Shown: positions 35,118 through 43,998, counted from the stretch's first letter. The stretch: 64,000 nt of DNA from Flavobacterium swingsii (GCF_900111965.1 NZ_FOJT01000004.1:1-64000); one strand, 5' to 3'. Numbers and translations are program-made. Notes: a model not told the origin generated them from the sequence alone.

Positions 35118-36989
35118 ATGTTTTTAGAAGAATATGATGTTATAGTTGTTGGTGCTGGTCACGCAGGTTGCGAGGCTGCTGCGGCATCAGCAAATCTAGG
35201 TTGCTCCACCCTATTAGTTACAATGAGCTTGCAAAACATTGCGCAAATGTCTTGCAATCCTGCTATGGGCGGAATTGCTAAGGGACAAATAGTTCGTGAG
35301 ATTGATGCGCTTGGTGGTTATTCAGGAATTGTTTCAGATAAAACCGCTATTCAATTCAAGATGCTCAACAAGTCGAAAGGACCTGCGATGTGGTCGCCAA
35401 GAGTTCAAAGTGACCGTATGCGTTTTTCTGAAGAATGGCGATTGATGCTTGAAGGAACTCCTAATCTTGATTTTTATCAAGAAATGGTTTCGGGAATGGT
35501 TATCGAAAACAATAAAGTTTTGGGTATTAAAACTTCTTTGGGATTGACTATTCGTGCCAAATCTGTTGTGCTTACTAATGGAACTTTTCTTAATGGATTA
35601 ATACATATTGGCGACAAACAATTTGGTGGTGGCCGTGCTGGAGAAAGTGCCGCTTACGGAATTACCGAAGATTTGGTTAAAGCTGGTTTCGAATCTGGAA
35701 GGATGAAAACAGGAACACCACCTCGAGTAGATGGTCGTTCGTTAGATTATTCTAAGATGAATGTAGAAGCAGGAGATATAAACCCATCTAAATTTTCGTA
35801 TTCAGATATAACAAAACCATTGGCGCACCAGAGAGATTGTCACATGACTTACACCTCTCTTTTGGTTCATGATATATTGCGTGAAGGTTTCGAACGTTCG
35901 CCAATGTTCAACGGTCGAATTAAAAGTTTAGGCCCAAGATATTGCCCTTCTATCGAAGATAAAATAAATCGTTTTGCAGATAAAGACCGTCATCAATTGT
36001 TTGTTGAACCGGAAGGTTGGAATACTTGTGAGGTTTATGTAAACGGATTCTCAACTTCTTTACCAGAGGATATTCAATTTAAAGCATTGCGTTCGGTGGT
36101 TGGTTTCGAGAAAGTAAAATTCTTCAGAGCTGGTTATGCTATCGAATATGACTACTTCCCTCCTACGCAACTCAAACATACTTTAGAAACCAAATTAGTC
36201 GAAGGTTTGTATTTTGCAGGGCAAATAAATGGAACAACTGGTTACGAAGAAGCGGCTTCTCAAGGATTGATGGCAGGAATAAATGCTGCACTCAAGGTGA
36301 AAGAACAAGAGCCTTTAATCTTAAAACGTGACGAAGCTTATATCGGAGTTTTAATAGATGATTTGATTACCAAAGGAACTGAAGAACCTTACAGAATGTT
36401 TACTTCTCGTGCCGAATTCAGAACTTTATTGCGTCAGGATAATGCAGATTTTAGATTGACTCCAATGTCGAATAAAATTGGTTTGGCATCTGATGCGCGT
36501 TTGAAACGAATGGAGCACAAACTGAATGAATCAGAAAAAATGGTGGCTTTCTTTAGAGAAACTAGCATTACTCCTGCTGAAGCAAATCCGGTTTTAATTG
36601 CTAAAGAAACTGCCGAAGTAAATCAGACAGATAAGATTTTTAAAATACTTTCTCGTCCGCAAATAGAGTTAGCAGATGTTTTAAAATTTAATAATGTCGC
36701 AGAATATGTTGCTAATAGTGATGTAGATCAAGAAATTCTTGAACAAGCAGAAATTCAAGTAAAATATTCTGGTTATATCGATAAAGAAAGAGCCAATGCC
36801 GAAAAGCAAACACGTTTGGAAGATTTAAAAATCCCAGAAAACTTCGATTACCATCAAATCAAATCGATGTCTATAGAAGCAAAACAAAAATTATCTAAAA
36901 TTAGACCTGTTACCATTTCGCAAGCGTCAAGAATATCTGGAGTTTCGCCAAGTGATATTTCGGTATTGTTGGTTTTCCTTGGAAGATAA
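35118..36989 (+). CDS. mnmG: tRNA uridine-5-carboxymethylaminomethyl modification enzyme MnmG
   Basis: This 623-residue flavoprotein, with MnmE, modifies the wobble uridine of several tRNAs. The FAD-binding start V-V-G-A-G-H-A-G-C-E-A-A (residues 10-21) is followed by S-C-N-P-A-M-G-G-I-A-K-G, and G-T-F-L-N-G and F-A-G-Q-I-N-G-T-T-G-Y-E-E-A-A-S-Q-G are conserved. The C-terminal helical domain ends I-S-G-V-S-P-S-D-I-S-V-L-L. The length is normal. In many bacteria mnmG (gidA) sits beside parAB near oriC. Here no parAB is in the window, but parS sites lie on both sides of the gene. Confidence 0.97.
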   Translation: MFLEEYDVIVVGAGHAGCEAAAASANLGCSTLLVTMSLQNIAQMSCNPAMGGIAKGQIVREIDALGGYSGIVSDKTAIQFKMLNKSKGPAMWSPRVQSDRMRFSEEWRLMLEGTPNLDFYQEMVSGMVIENNKVLGIKTSLGLTIRAKSVVLTNGTFLNGLIHIGDKQFGGGRAGESAAYGITEDLVKAGFESGRMKTGTPPRVDGRSLDYSKMNVEAGDINPSKFSYSDITKPLAHQRDCHMTYTSLLVHDILREGFERSPMFNGRIKSLGPRYCPSIEDKINRFADKDRHQLFVEPEGWNTCEVYVNGFSTSLPEDIQFKALRSVVGFEKVKFFRAGYAIEYDYFPPTQLKHTLETKLVEGLYFAGQINGTTGYEEAASQGLMAGINAALKVKEQEPLILKRDEAYIGVLIDDLITKGTEEPYRMFTSRAEFRTLLRQDNADFRLTPMSNKIGLASDARLKRMEHKLNESEKMVAFFRETSITPAEANPVLIAKETAEVNQTDKIFKILSRPQIELADVLKFNNVAEYVANSDVDQEILEQAEIQVKYSGYIDKERANAEKQTRLEDLKIPENFDYHQIKSMSIEAKQKLSKIRPVTISQASRISGVSPSDISVLLVFLGR

Positions 36990-36995
36990 ATCAAT

Positions 36996-37011
36996 TGTTC
37001 CACGTGAAACT
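36996..37011. promoter_or_regulatory. parS-like site 4
   Basis: TGTTCCACGTGAAACT differs from the consensus only in the last base. It lies 7 bp after the mnmG stop. Confidence 0.75.
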
Positions 37012-37050
37012 TAATTAAAATTAAAACAAACATTCATTGCAAATTATAAT

Positions 37051-37899
37051 ATGAATTTCGAAAACAAATCCATTTTTATTAAAGTAAAAGACAATTCAGT
37101 ATCCAAAGAAAATTTCGAATTACTTCTCGATAAAGAATTACAATTACTAAAAACATATCCACAACCTTCGCTAGATGTTCTTCCAAAATATTACGAAAGT
37201 GAAGATTATATTTCACATACTGATGGTAAACGATCTTTGTTCGAGAAATTATACCAGATTATCAAATCGTATTCTTTAAATAAAAAAGTAAGTTTAATAA
37301 ATTCTTTTCATCCACAAAAAGGAAGCTTGTTGGATATTGGAGCTGGAACGGGCGATTTTTTAGCTACAGCAAAAAAAGCTGGTTGGCAAATTACAGGAAT
37401 CGAACCTAATGAAAAGGCAAAAACCATTTCAATTTCAAAAGGTGTATCATTTGCAGAAAATTTGGAAAGTATCGAATCTCATTCTTTCGATGTAATTACG
37501 ATGTGGCATGTTCTAGAACATGTTCCTGATTTAGAAAATCAAATTAAAATTTTAAAGAGATTAGTAAAACCAAACGGAACCATAATTATTGCAGTTCCAA
37601 ATTACAAATCATTTGACGCAAAATATTATGGAGAATTTTGGGCAGCTTATGATGTGCCAAGACATTTGTGGCATTTCTCTAAAATTTCCATCGAAAAATT
37701 ATTTGCTAAGGAGAATATGAATCTTATAAAAATCCTTCCAATGATTTTCGATAGTTTTTATGTGTCACTTTTATCAGAAAAATATAAAAACGGAAAAATG
37801 AATTTCATAAAAGCCTTTTACATCGGTTTGAAGTCAAATCTGAAAGCAAAACAAAATTTAGAGTATTCTTCCCACATTTATGTGATAAAAAACAACTAA
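37051..37899 (+). CDS. Class I SAM-dependent methyltransferase
   Basis: This 282-residue protein has a Rossmann-type methyltransferase core: motif I L-L-D-I-G-A-G-T-G-D-F (about residue 92), acidic I-E-P-N-E (about 116), and H-V-L-E-H-V-P-D (about 155), as in the Methyltransf_23/11 families. The extra N-terminal about 85 residues include K-Y-Y-E-S-E-D-Y-I-S-H-T. Related proteins act on small molecules or surface sugars; the substrate is unknown. It follows mnmG by 61 nt with a parS-like site between. Confidence 0.85.
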   Translation: MNFENKSIFIKVKDNSVSKENFELLLDKELQLLKTYPQPSLDVLPKYYESEDYISHTDGKRSLFEKLYQIIKSYSLNKKVSLINSFHPQKGSLLDIGAGTGDFLATAKKAGWQITGIEPNEKAKTISISKGVSFAENLESIESHSFDVITMWHVLEHVPDLENQIKILKRLVKPNGTIIIAVPNYKSFDAKYYGEFWAAYDVPRHLWHFSKISIEKLFAKENMNLIKILPMIFDSFYVSLLSEKYKNGKMNFIKAFYIGLKSNLKAKQNLEYSSHIYVIKNN

Positions 37900-38082
37900 A
37901 AATGATTTTAAAGCATTTTTAGAAACGTTTTAGGTTAAAAACATATAAATTAGTGCAAGAAAAAAATATTTCTTTTAAAACGAGTTTATAAAAGCCTGTT
38001 TTAATAGCAAAAAACTATATTTTTAAATTAAATTATAAGATTTTACTATAATAAAAAGATTGGCATAATTTTTCCAAATAAC

Positions 38083-38114
38083 CGATTAACCAAATCAACG
38101 ATTAACCAAATCAA
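38083..38114. repeat. Short tandem repeat of CGATTAACCAAATCAA
   Basis: Two exact 16-base units occur at 38083-38098 and 38099-38114. Part of it matches 17446-17461. It lies 57 nt upstream of the OmpH-like gene. The rest of the 37900-38170 gap holds no recognisable feature. Confidence 0.8.
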
Positions 38115-38170
38115 CATTTCAAAAAAAAGATTACTTTTACCAAAATTTAAAAATCAACAAAAAAATAAAA

Positions 38171-38743
38171 ATGAAAAAATTAGTATTATTAGCAGCAATT
38201 GCATTTTCAATAATTTCTTGTAACAAAACTACAGAAGCAAAAGAATATAAAACAGCTTACATCGACACTCAGAAAATGATGGAAGATTATACTGAAGCAA
38301 AAGAACTTGACGAAAAGTATAAAACCAAAGGAGAAGTAATGGGACGTGAGCTTGAAGTAGCTGCAAAAAACTTGAAAGCTGAAATGAACGGTTTCCAACA
38401 AAATGCGATGGCAAAGGGTCAAGCATGGGCACAACAAAAAGGAGCTGAATTGCAACAAAGACAACAAGAATTGCAATATGCGCAACAAGCGATGATGCAA
38501 CAATTGCAAGGTGAAAGCGGAAAAGAAATGGATACTTTAGTAAAATCTGTAAAACAACTTATCAAAGATTACGGAAAAGAAAAAGGGTACGATTATATTT
38601 ATGGTACGGGAGATGCAGCAACTGTTTTATACGCAAAAGACAGTTATGATATTACAAAAGATGTAGTAAAAATGATTAACGATAAATATGCTGCAAAGCC
38701 AAAAACGGATAAAAAAGAAGAAAAAGCAGCAGAGAAAAAATAA
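38171..38743 (+). CDS. OmpH/Skp-like periplasmic lipoprotein
   Basis: This 190-residue protein has a lipoprotein signal (A-F-S-I-I-S-C, Cys near residue 17) and an OmpH/Skp body: Y-I-D-T-Q-K-M-M-E-D-Y, a long Gln/Lys/Glu coiled coil (about 45-120, with Q-Q-R-Q-Q-E-L-Q), and V-K-Q-L-I-K-D-Y-G-K-E-K-G-Y-D-Y-I near the C-terminus. Skp proteins chaperone outer-membrane proteins. Lipid anchoring and a Lys/Glu-rich tail (K-T-D-K-K-E-E-K-A-A-E-K-K) are extra features; lipidated Skp-like proteins are not rare in Bacteroidetes. A weak terminator follows. Confidence 0.88.
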   Translation: MKKLVLLAAIAFSIISCNKTTEAKEYKTAYIDTQKMMEDYTEAKELDEKYKTKGEVMGRELEVAAKNLKAEMNGFQQNAMAKGQAWAQQKGAELQQRQQELQYAQQAMMQQLQGESGKEMDTLVKSVKQLIKDYGKEKGYDYIYGTGDAATVLYAKDSYDITKDVVKMINDKYAAKPKTDKKEEKAAEKK

Positions 38744-38763
38744 TTTCTTTCAAAAATAATTTC

Positions 38764-38799
38764 AAAAAACCTTCATCTTTAATTAGTTGGAGGTTTTTT
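38764..38799 (+). terminator. Terminator after the OmpH-like gene
   Basis: Arms AAAAAACCTTCA (38764-38775) and TTGGAGGTTTTTT (38787-38799) pair over 12 bp with one G-T pair. A T-rich tail is built into the right arm. Confidence 0.75.
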
Positions 38800-38810
38800 A
38801 TTATTTAAAA

Positions 38811-38889
38811 AATTCCACAGAGATACACGAAGAAAATTAAAAAACTTTGTGAATCTCTGTGTTTTTTCTTCGTGAATCTCTGTGTAATT
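38811..38889. repeat. Intergenic inverted/direct repeat (CACAGAGAT... type)
   Basis: A 26-base left arm (38811-38836) and right arm (38864-38889) are inverted repeats with two mismatches. GTGAATCTCTGTGT occurs twice directly (38849-38862 and 38872-38885). It could fold as a long hairpin; the function is unknown. Confidence 0.8.
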
Positions 38890-38926
38890 AGTTTCAATCT
38901 AAGATTAAACATTAAAATAAATTCAA

Positions 38927-38934
38927 TATTTTTG
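38927..38934 (+). promoter_or_regulatory. Helicase gene promoter -7 element
   Basis: TATTTTTG fits TAnnTTTG and is 20 nt before the ATG at 38955. Confidence 0.55.
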
Positions 38935-38954
38935 CCCAATACATACAAGCCAAA

Positions 38955-41228
38955 ATGGAAAACATCTCAGCCGAAGCCAATTACACTCTACAATTCATCA
39001 ACCAAACCCAGCGAAATATCTTCCTTACAGGAAAAGCAGGAACAGGAAAAACGACACTTTTACGGGAAATTATTCAAACCACACACAAAAATTGTGTTGT
39101 AGTGGCACCCACAGGAATTGCTGCGCTAAATGCTGGTGGTGTTACGATTCACTCGATGTTTCAGTTGCCTTTTGGCGGATTTATTCCAGATAATACTGTT
39201 CCACAATTTTCAGAATATATAAAATTTGAATCGAAAGCGACTTTAAATCGCAATTTTAAAATGAGTGGTTTGAAAAAATCAGTTATCAAAAATATGGAAT
39301 TGCTAATTATCGATGAAGTCAGTATGCTTCGTGCCGATTTACTCGACGGAATTGATCATATGTTGCAATCTATTCGCAAGAAAAAAATCGCTTTTGGTGG
39401 CGTTCAAGTGCTTTTTATTGGAGATTTATTGCAATTACCGCCTGTAATTAAAGACGAAGAATGGAAAACATTACGCAATTATTACAAAGGAAAATTCTTT
39501 TTTCATTCGCACGTTATTCAGCAAAATCCGCCGTTATATATCGAATTATCAAAGATTTTTCGTCAAACCGATGAAGTTTTTATTTCCATTTTAAATAATT
39601 TACGAAACAACAGGATTTCGCCACAAGATATTGAGAATTTAAACGAATATGTAAAACCAAATTTCGATCTCAAAGCCAATAAAGGCTACATCACACTAAC
39701 GACGCACAACGCAAAAGCTGATGGTATGAATGCTAAAGCGCTGGAAGAATTAGAAGGAAAACAATACCAGTACAAACCAGAAATAACAGGCGATTTTCCA
39801 GAAAAAATTTACCCAATAGATCAGAATTTGCAACTAAAAATAGGTGCGCAAGTTATGTTTGTAAAAAATGATTTGGCTTTCGAAAAACGTTATTTTAATG
39901 GAAAAATGGGAATTATCAAATCCTTATCGGAAGCAGAAATTTTAGTACATTTTCCTGAAGAAAACACCACGATTGAAGTCGAAAAATACGAATGGCAAAA
40001 CATCCGCTATTCGGTAAATGCCAATACAAAAGAGATTGAAGAAGAAACTTTGGGAACCTTTGTCCACTACCCTATTAAGTTGGCTTGGGCGATTACAGTG
40101 CACAAAAGTCAAGGATTAACTTTTGATAAAGCGGCGCTCGATGTATCGCAAGTTTTTCAGCCAGGACAAGCCTACGTTGCGTTATCGCGTTTACGCTCGT
40201 TAGAGGGCTTGGTTTTACTTTCTCCGTTACAAATGAATGGTATTTCGAACGATATCGATGTGATGGATTATGCCGAAAATAAAGCATCGGAAGAAAAATT
40301 AGAAAAATCATTGCAACAAGAAACCACCAGATTCTTGCATAATTTCCTAAAATCTACTTTCGATTGGGCCGATTTGGCTCAAGAATGGCGCAATCATTTG
40401 TATAGTTATAACGAAAAAGGCGAAGCATCAACAAAATCGAAACATTCGATTTGGGCAAAAAAACAAACCGATAGTATTACCGAAATTCAGGAACCAGCCA
40501 GAAAATTCTTGAGTCAGTTAGACAAACTTTTTAACACAGAACCTTTTGATATTCATTTTGTTAAAGAAAGAGTCGATGCTGCTTATAATTATTTTTTCAA
40601 ACAAATGGACAGCATTGTTTATGATGTTTTATGGAAAATAGAAGAAGTAAAACGCATCAAAAAAGCAAAAATGTTGTTCGATGAATTATCAGTTTTAGAA
40701 GAAGTACAAATCAATGCTATTTTTAAATTGATGAAAGCCAAATTGCTGGTAAAAACAATAGCTTCGGGCGATATAATTTCTAAAGAAAATTTGACTTCCA
40801 AAGAAATTAAATCTTACAAAATCAATAAAATTGATGCGATTCACGAAGAATTCAAAAGATTAAACATCACCCTAATTGATGATGATCTCGACGTGGAACG
40901 TTATGCAAAAAAGAAAAAAGAACCGAAAGAAGCTAAAAAATCGACGGTGCAAGAAACCTACGAATTGTGGATTGAAAAAAATTCTATCAAAGAAATTGCA
41001 GCAATTAGAAAACTCACACCACAAACCATTGGCGGACATTTCGCAAAGCTTATAGAATCTGGAACTGTCGCCATTACCGATGTTTTGCCAGAAGACAAAA
41101 TCGCAGCTTTAGCCGAAGCTTTTTTTGGTTACAAAGAAGAAACCCTAAACCCGCTCAAGGAAAAATACGGCGACGAATTTACTTGGGACGAGTTAAAAAT
41201 GTACAAATCGAGTTTGAATGCGGGTTAA
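38955..41228 (+). CDS. Pif1-like superfamily 1 helicase with C-terminal HTH domain
   Basis: This 757-residue protein shows Walker A G-K-A-G-T-G-K-T-T (residues 26-34), Walker B I-I-D-E-V-S-M-L, Q-V-L-F-I-G-D-L-L-Q-L-P-P-V, and the UvrD_C_2 motif A-I-T-V-H-K-S-Q-G-L-T-F. This identifies a Pif1/RecD-like 5'-to-3' DNA helicase. The C-terminal part (about 650-757) contains an HTH_40-type helix-turn-helix (A-A-I-R-K-L-T-P-Q-T-I-G-G-H-F). Pif1-type helicases help replication past G-quadruplexes and stalled forks; the precise role in Bacteroidetes is not known. It is convergent with the anti-sigma factor, with only 9 bases between stops. Confidence 0.92.
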   Translation: MENISAEANYTLQFINQTQRNIFLTGKAGTGKTTLLREIIQTTHKNCVVVAPTGIAALNAGGVTIHSMFQLPFGGFIPDNTVPQFSEYIKFESKATLNRNFKMSGLKKSVIKNMELLIIDEVSMLRADLLDGIDHMLQSIRKKKIAFGGVQVLFIGDLLQLPPVIKDEEWKTLRNYYKGKFFFHSHVIQQNPPLYIELSKIFRQTDEVFISILNNLRNNRISPQDIENLNEYVKPNFDLKANKGYITLTTHNAKADGMNAKALEELEGKQYQYKPEITGDFPEKIYPIDQNLQLKIGAQVMFVKNDLAFEKRYFNGKMGIIKSLSEAEILVHFPEENTTIEVEKYEWQNIRYSVNANTKEIEEETLGTFVHYPIKLAWAITVHKSQGLTFDKAALDVSQVFQPGQAYVALSRLRSLEGLVLLSPLQMNGISNDIDVMDYAENKASEEKLEKSLQQETTRFLHNFLKSTFDWADLAQEWRNHLYSYNEKGEASTKSKHSIWAKKQTDSITEIQEPARKFLSQLDKLFNTEPFDIHFVKERVDAAYNYFFKQMDSIVYDVLWKIEEVKRIKKAKMLFDELSVLEEVQINAIFKLMKAKLLVKTIASGDIISKENLTSKEIKSYKINKIDAIHEEFKRLNITLIDDDLDVERYAKKKKEPKEAKKSTVQETYELWIEKNSIKEIAAIRKLTPQTIGGHFAKLIESGTVAITDVLPEDKIAALAEAFFGYKEETLNPLKEKYGDEFTWDELKMYKSSLNAG

Positions 41229-41237
41229 TTATACAAA

Positions 41238-41849
41238 TTAAGCAGCCACTCTTTGCAAAATAATTTTACAAGCAATATCCGAAGTTACCGCTACGCTATG
41301 ACCTATAAACAAAGGAATAGATAAATAACTTCCAGCAACAAGATCATGTGCTTCTTCTCCGATTGTTATGGTACAACTACCTTCAACTATTAGAAAATGC
41401 TCGTATTCTTTGTCGTGAACTTCAATTGGAGCTCCGTGTTTTAGCCAAACGATAAGCGTTGTTGCTTCTTCGCTAGCACTAATAATTTTTGCATCTATGG
41501 TTTCATAATCTTCAGAAACCTGCATATTGGGTCTGTTAATCCATGTTTTAAAATCGGCAACAGTACTATTTTTATTTAACAATGGTGCAATTGCATACTC
41601 TTCGCCATTTTTCAAACGTTCAGTATAGTCAATAGTAGCCATTATCATTGCTTTTGAAGCTGGAGAAATTTCTGGAGCAAACGCTTCTGAAGTTATTTGT
41701 AAGGCTTTTGAAATAGAATCAATTTCTTCTTTTATTTCAATATTTTCTTCAGCAAATTTTGTGATTTCAATATTTTCTTCATCAGTAGTCATGCCTAACA
41801 CATACAACTCTAGTATTCCTGAATTTATATAATTTTGTATAGTATCCAT
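41238..41849 (-). CDS. Cupin-domain anti-sigma factor
   Basis: This 203-residue protein begins with a helical N-terminal domain (Y-I-N-S-G-I-L-E-L-Y-V-L-G-M-T-T-D-E-E) of the kind found at the start of Bacteroidetes anti-sigma factors. Residues about 115-200 are a cupin beta-barrel (K-E-Y-E-H-F-L-I-V-E-G, then G-S-Y-L-S-I-P-L-F-I-G-H). It begins 2 nt after the stop of an ECF sigma factor on the same strand, so the two should form a sigma/anti-sigma pair, as with ChrR-type regulators. The N-terminal zinc-binding Cys motif of classical ZAS domains is not seen. The signal sensed is unknown. Confidence 0.82.
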   Translation of the reverse strand: MDTIQNYINSGILELYVLGMTTDEENIEITKFAEENIEIKEEIDSISKALQITSEAFAPEISPASKAMIMATIDYTERLKNGEEYAIAPLLNKNSTVADFKTWINRPNMQVSEDYETIDAKIISASEEATTLIVWLKHGAPIEVHDKEYEHFLIVEGSCTITIGEEAHDLVAGSYLSIPLFIGHSVAVTSDIACKIILQRVAA

Positions 41850-41851
41850 TT

Positions 41852-42409
41852 TTATTGTACTTGTGTTTTTTCTTTTAGTTGTCCTCTCAAAATTAGAAGC
41901 GCTTTTCGCATCCTTGTTTTTACAGTTCCTATGGGAATGTCTAGTTCTTTGCTTATTTCTTCCTGCGTATATCCCTTATAATAAGCTAGCTCTATAAGAA
42001 TTAAATGTTCAGATTTTAATTTTCCAACTACTTTTTTCAATCCAATTGTATCTAACGAATCTTCTTCAGTAGTAAGATTGTTTAAGGTATATACGTTTTG
42101 ATTGGTGTTTTGGATTTTGTTTTTATTATGTTTAGACCTTTTGTAGTCTATACTCATATTTCTAGAAATATTAAGCATCCAAGTATATAACCTTCCTTTT
42201 GACGTGTCATAACTATCAAAATTATCCCAGATTTTTAAAAATGTTTTTTGCAAAATATCTTCAGACTCCTCGACATCTTCAATAATAGAATGTATGACAC
42301 CAAATATTGCTTTAGCATAATTGTCGTATAAATAAGCAAATGCCTTTTGATCTCGATTTTTTATTAAAATCACCAAATCATCATGATTATAGACTATTTT
42401 TTCTCTCAA
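41852..42409 (-). CDS. RNA polymerase sigma factor, ECF family
   Basis: This 185-residue sigma-70 family protein has region 2 (Y-D-N-Y-A-K-A-I-F-G-V, D-I-L-Q-K-T-F-L-K-I-W, R-L-Y-T-W-M-L-N-I-S-R-N) and region 4 (Y-Y-K-G-Y-T-Q-E-E-I-S-K-E-L, I-P-I-G-T-V-K-T-R-M), with no regions 1 or 3. It controls a regulon that cannot be read from here, probably including itself. No in-frame ATG is suitable; the start is most likely TTG 42409, preceded by AGGG about 5 nt upstream. It lies 48 nt downstream of the DoxX-like gene and directly before its anti-sigma gene. Confidence 0.92.
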   Translation of the reverse strand: MREKIVYNHDDLVILIKNRDQKAFAYLYDNYAKAIFGVIHSIIEDVEESEDILQKTFLKIWDNFDSYDTSKGRLYTWMLNISRNMSIDYKRSKHNKNKIQNTNQNVYTLNNLTTEEDSLDTIGLKKVVGKLKSEHLILIELAYYKGYTQEEISKELDIPIGTVKTRMRKALLILRGQLKEKTQVQ

Positions 42410-42457
42410 AATTACCCTGTGTTAATTGATTTTTTATGCTTGTTTTTCACATCTTAC

Positions 42458-42841
42458 TTAACTCAACCAATAAACGCCCATTATTGCAGGAATAAAATAA
42501 ATAACAATAGTTCTGGCTCCGTCATAATCTTTGGCAATGCGTTGTCCAAAAAGCAACATAAGTAAAGTAACGCAAGACAAACAAGCACCGTATTTTCCAA
42601 AAGTTGTTCCGCCACTTATAGACATTTCTATCATACCAACTACACATAAAATCCCTGCGAGAATCTCGAAAACCAAAACAGTTTTTAGCGCAAGAGGCAC
42701 TTTGTTAGCAAAGATAGTTCCTGAGAAATGCTCGGTGAGCCAAGACAAATTTCCGTTCCAGTCGGTATATTTATCATATCCTGATTGCAAGAAAGTAATG
42801 GCAAGAAAAAGTAAAACAAAAAGTGAGGCAAGGTTTTCCAT
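42458..42841 (-). CDS. DoxX-like small membrane protein
   Basis: This 127-residue protein has four hydrophobic segments and begins M-E-N-L-A-S-L-F-V-L-L-F-L-A-I-T-F-L-Q-S-G-Y-D-K, as in DoxX/DoxD-type membrane proteins. Two cysteines are visible (I-L-C-V-V-G and A-C-L-S-C-V). Family members are thought to take part in redox or quinone-related processes, but few are characterised. It starts 4 nt after holB and precedes the ECF sigma gene, suggesting a holB-doxX-sigma-anti-sigma transcript. Confidence 0.78.
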   Translation of the reverse strand: MENLASLFVLLFLAITFLQSGYDKYTDWNGNLSWLTEHFSGTIFANKVPLALKTVLVFEILAGILCVVGMIEMSISGGTTFGKYGACLSCVTLLMLLFGQRIAKDYDGARTIVIYFIPAIMGVYWLS

Positions 42842-42845
42842 GGGT

Positions 42846-43994
42846 TTATTTTTTATGAATTAATCGTGTTAGTTTTATCGACAAATCGGTTAAGATTATT
42901 TTAGCATTTCCGTTGCGTTCTATGTGGTAAATTGCATCAGAAAGTTCTTTAAATATATCATTTATATTGTTTCCGTTTACAAACGGTGCAAATTTTTCGA
43001 AACTAAATTTTTCGACCGCCGTTTCTAGATAAACTAGTTTTTCGGTTTCGTAATTTAATAATAAAGCTTGACGAAACATTTCGATGCAAAAATGCAAGAA
43101 TTTCTTTTGTGTTTCACGTCCCAAACCAGCAATTTGCTCGCTCCACAAAATTAAATCCTGAATTGCCGCAGCGTTTCCTTTGGCTCTAAAAGCGGCACGA
43201 ACCCAAGTTACGAACCATTCTTCGAACGGTAAATCGTCATTTATTTCGTGAGAAAAGTGCAATGCTTTGTTGTAATTTCCTTGCGATTTGTGCGCAATTT
43301 TTTGTGCTTTTTTGACTTCGATATTTTCATTAGCAATCAATGATTCAGCAATTGCATTTTCACTTAATGCCGAAAAATGCAAGACTTGACATCGGGAACG
43401 AATCGTTTGTATAATATCTTCTTCGTTTTCGGTAATAAGAATAAATAACGTTTTATCGGTAGGTTCTTCGAGTAGTTTTAGCAATTTGTTAGAAGCGGCA
43501 ATATTCATCTTGTCGGCCATCCAAACAATCATGATTTTATAACCACCTTCATAAGCTTTTAGCGAAAGCGATTTGAGAACTTCTTGAGCGTCTTCTACCC
43601 TAATTTCTCCTTGTTTATTTTTTACATCAAGAATATTGTACCAATCGAAAATGCTTCCGTAGGGTTTTTCGATAAGAAATTTTCGCCAATCGGTAAGAAA
43701 ATCTAAGCTTTTAGGTTTGGTTTTTACTTCGTCGGTAGTTACCGTTGGGTAAACAAAATGTAAATCTGGATGCGAAAAATGTTCAAATTTTAAGTTGCAA
43801 CTTTCGTTTCCGCCAGCGTTTTCACCACCAATATTATTACACAAAATATATTGTGCGTAAGCAATGGCGGTAAGTAAAACGCCAGATCCTTCTGGACCAA
43901 CAAATAGCTGGGCATGCGGAATTCGTCCAGCGGTTGCGCTTTGTACTAAATGACTTTTGATGTGTTCGTGACCTACGATTTGGCTAAACTGCAT
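42846..43994 (-). CDS. holB: DNA polymerase III delta' subunit
   Basis: This 382-residue clamp-loader subunit helps load the sliding clamp. It starts M-Q-F-S-Q-I-V-G-H-E-H-I-K-S-H-L, with a P-loop-like site R-I-P-H-A-Q-L-F-V-G-P-E-G-S-G. The Walker A lysine is missing (G-P-E-G-S-G-V-L-L), as expected for delta', which does not hydrolyse ATP. V-Q/V-W-M-A-D-K-M-N-I-A-A-S-N-K-L-L-K-L-L-E-E-P and R-S-R-C-Q sensor motifs follow. The promoter's -7 box ends only 4 nt from the ATG, so the mRNA may be leaderless or nearly so. Confidence 0.92.
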   Translation of the reverse strand: MQFSQIVGHEHIKSHLVQSATAGRIPHAQLFVGPEGSGVLLTAIAYAQYILCNNIGGENAGGNESCNLKFEHFSHPDLHFVYPTVTTDEVKTKPKSLDFLTDWRKFLIEKPYGSIFDWYNILDVKNKQGEIRVEDAQEVLKSLSLKAYEGGYKIMIVWMADKMNIAASNKLLKLLEEPTDKTLFILITENEEDIIQTIRSRCQVLHFSALSENAIAESLIANENIEVKKAQKIAHKSQGNYNKALHFSHEINDDLPFEEWFVTWVRAAFRAKGNAAAIQDLILWSEQIAGLGRETQKKFLHFCIEMFRQALLLNYETEKLVYLETAVEKFSFEKFAPFVNGNNINDIFKELSDAIYHIERNGNAKIILTDLSIKLTRLIHKK

Positions 43995-43998
43995 AGTG

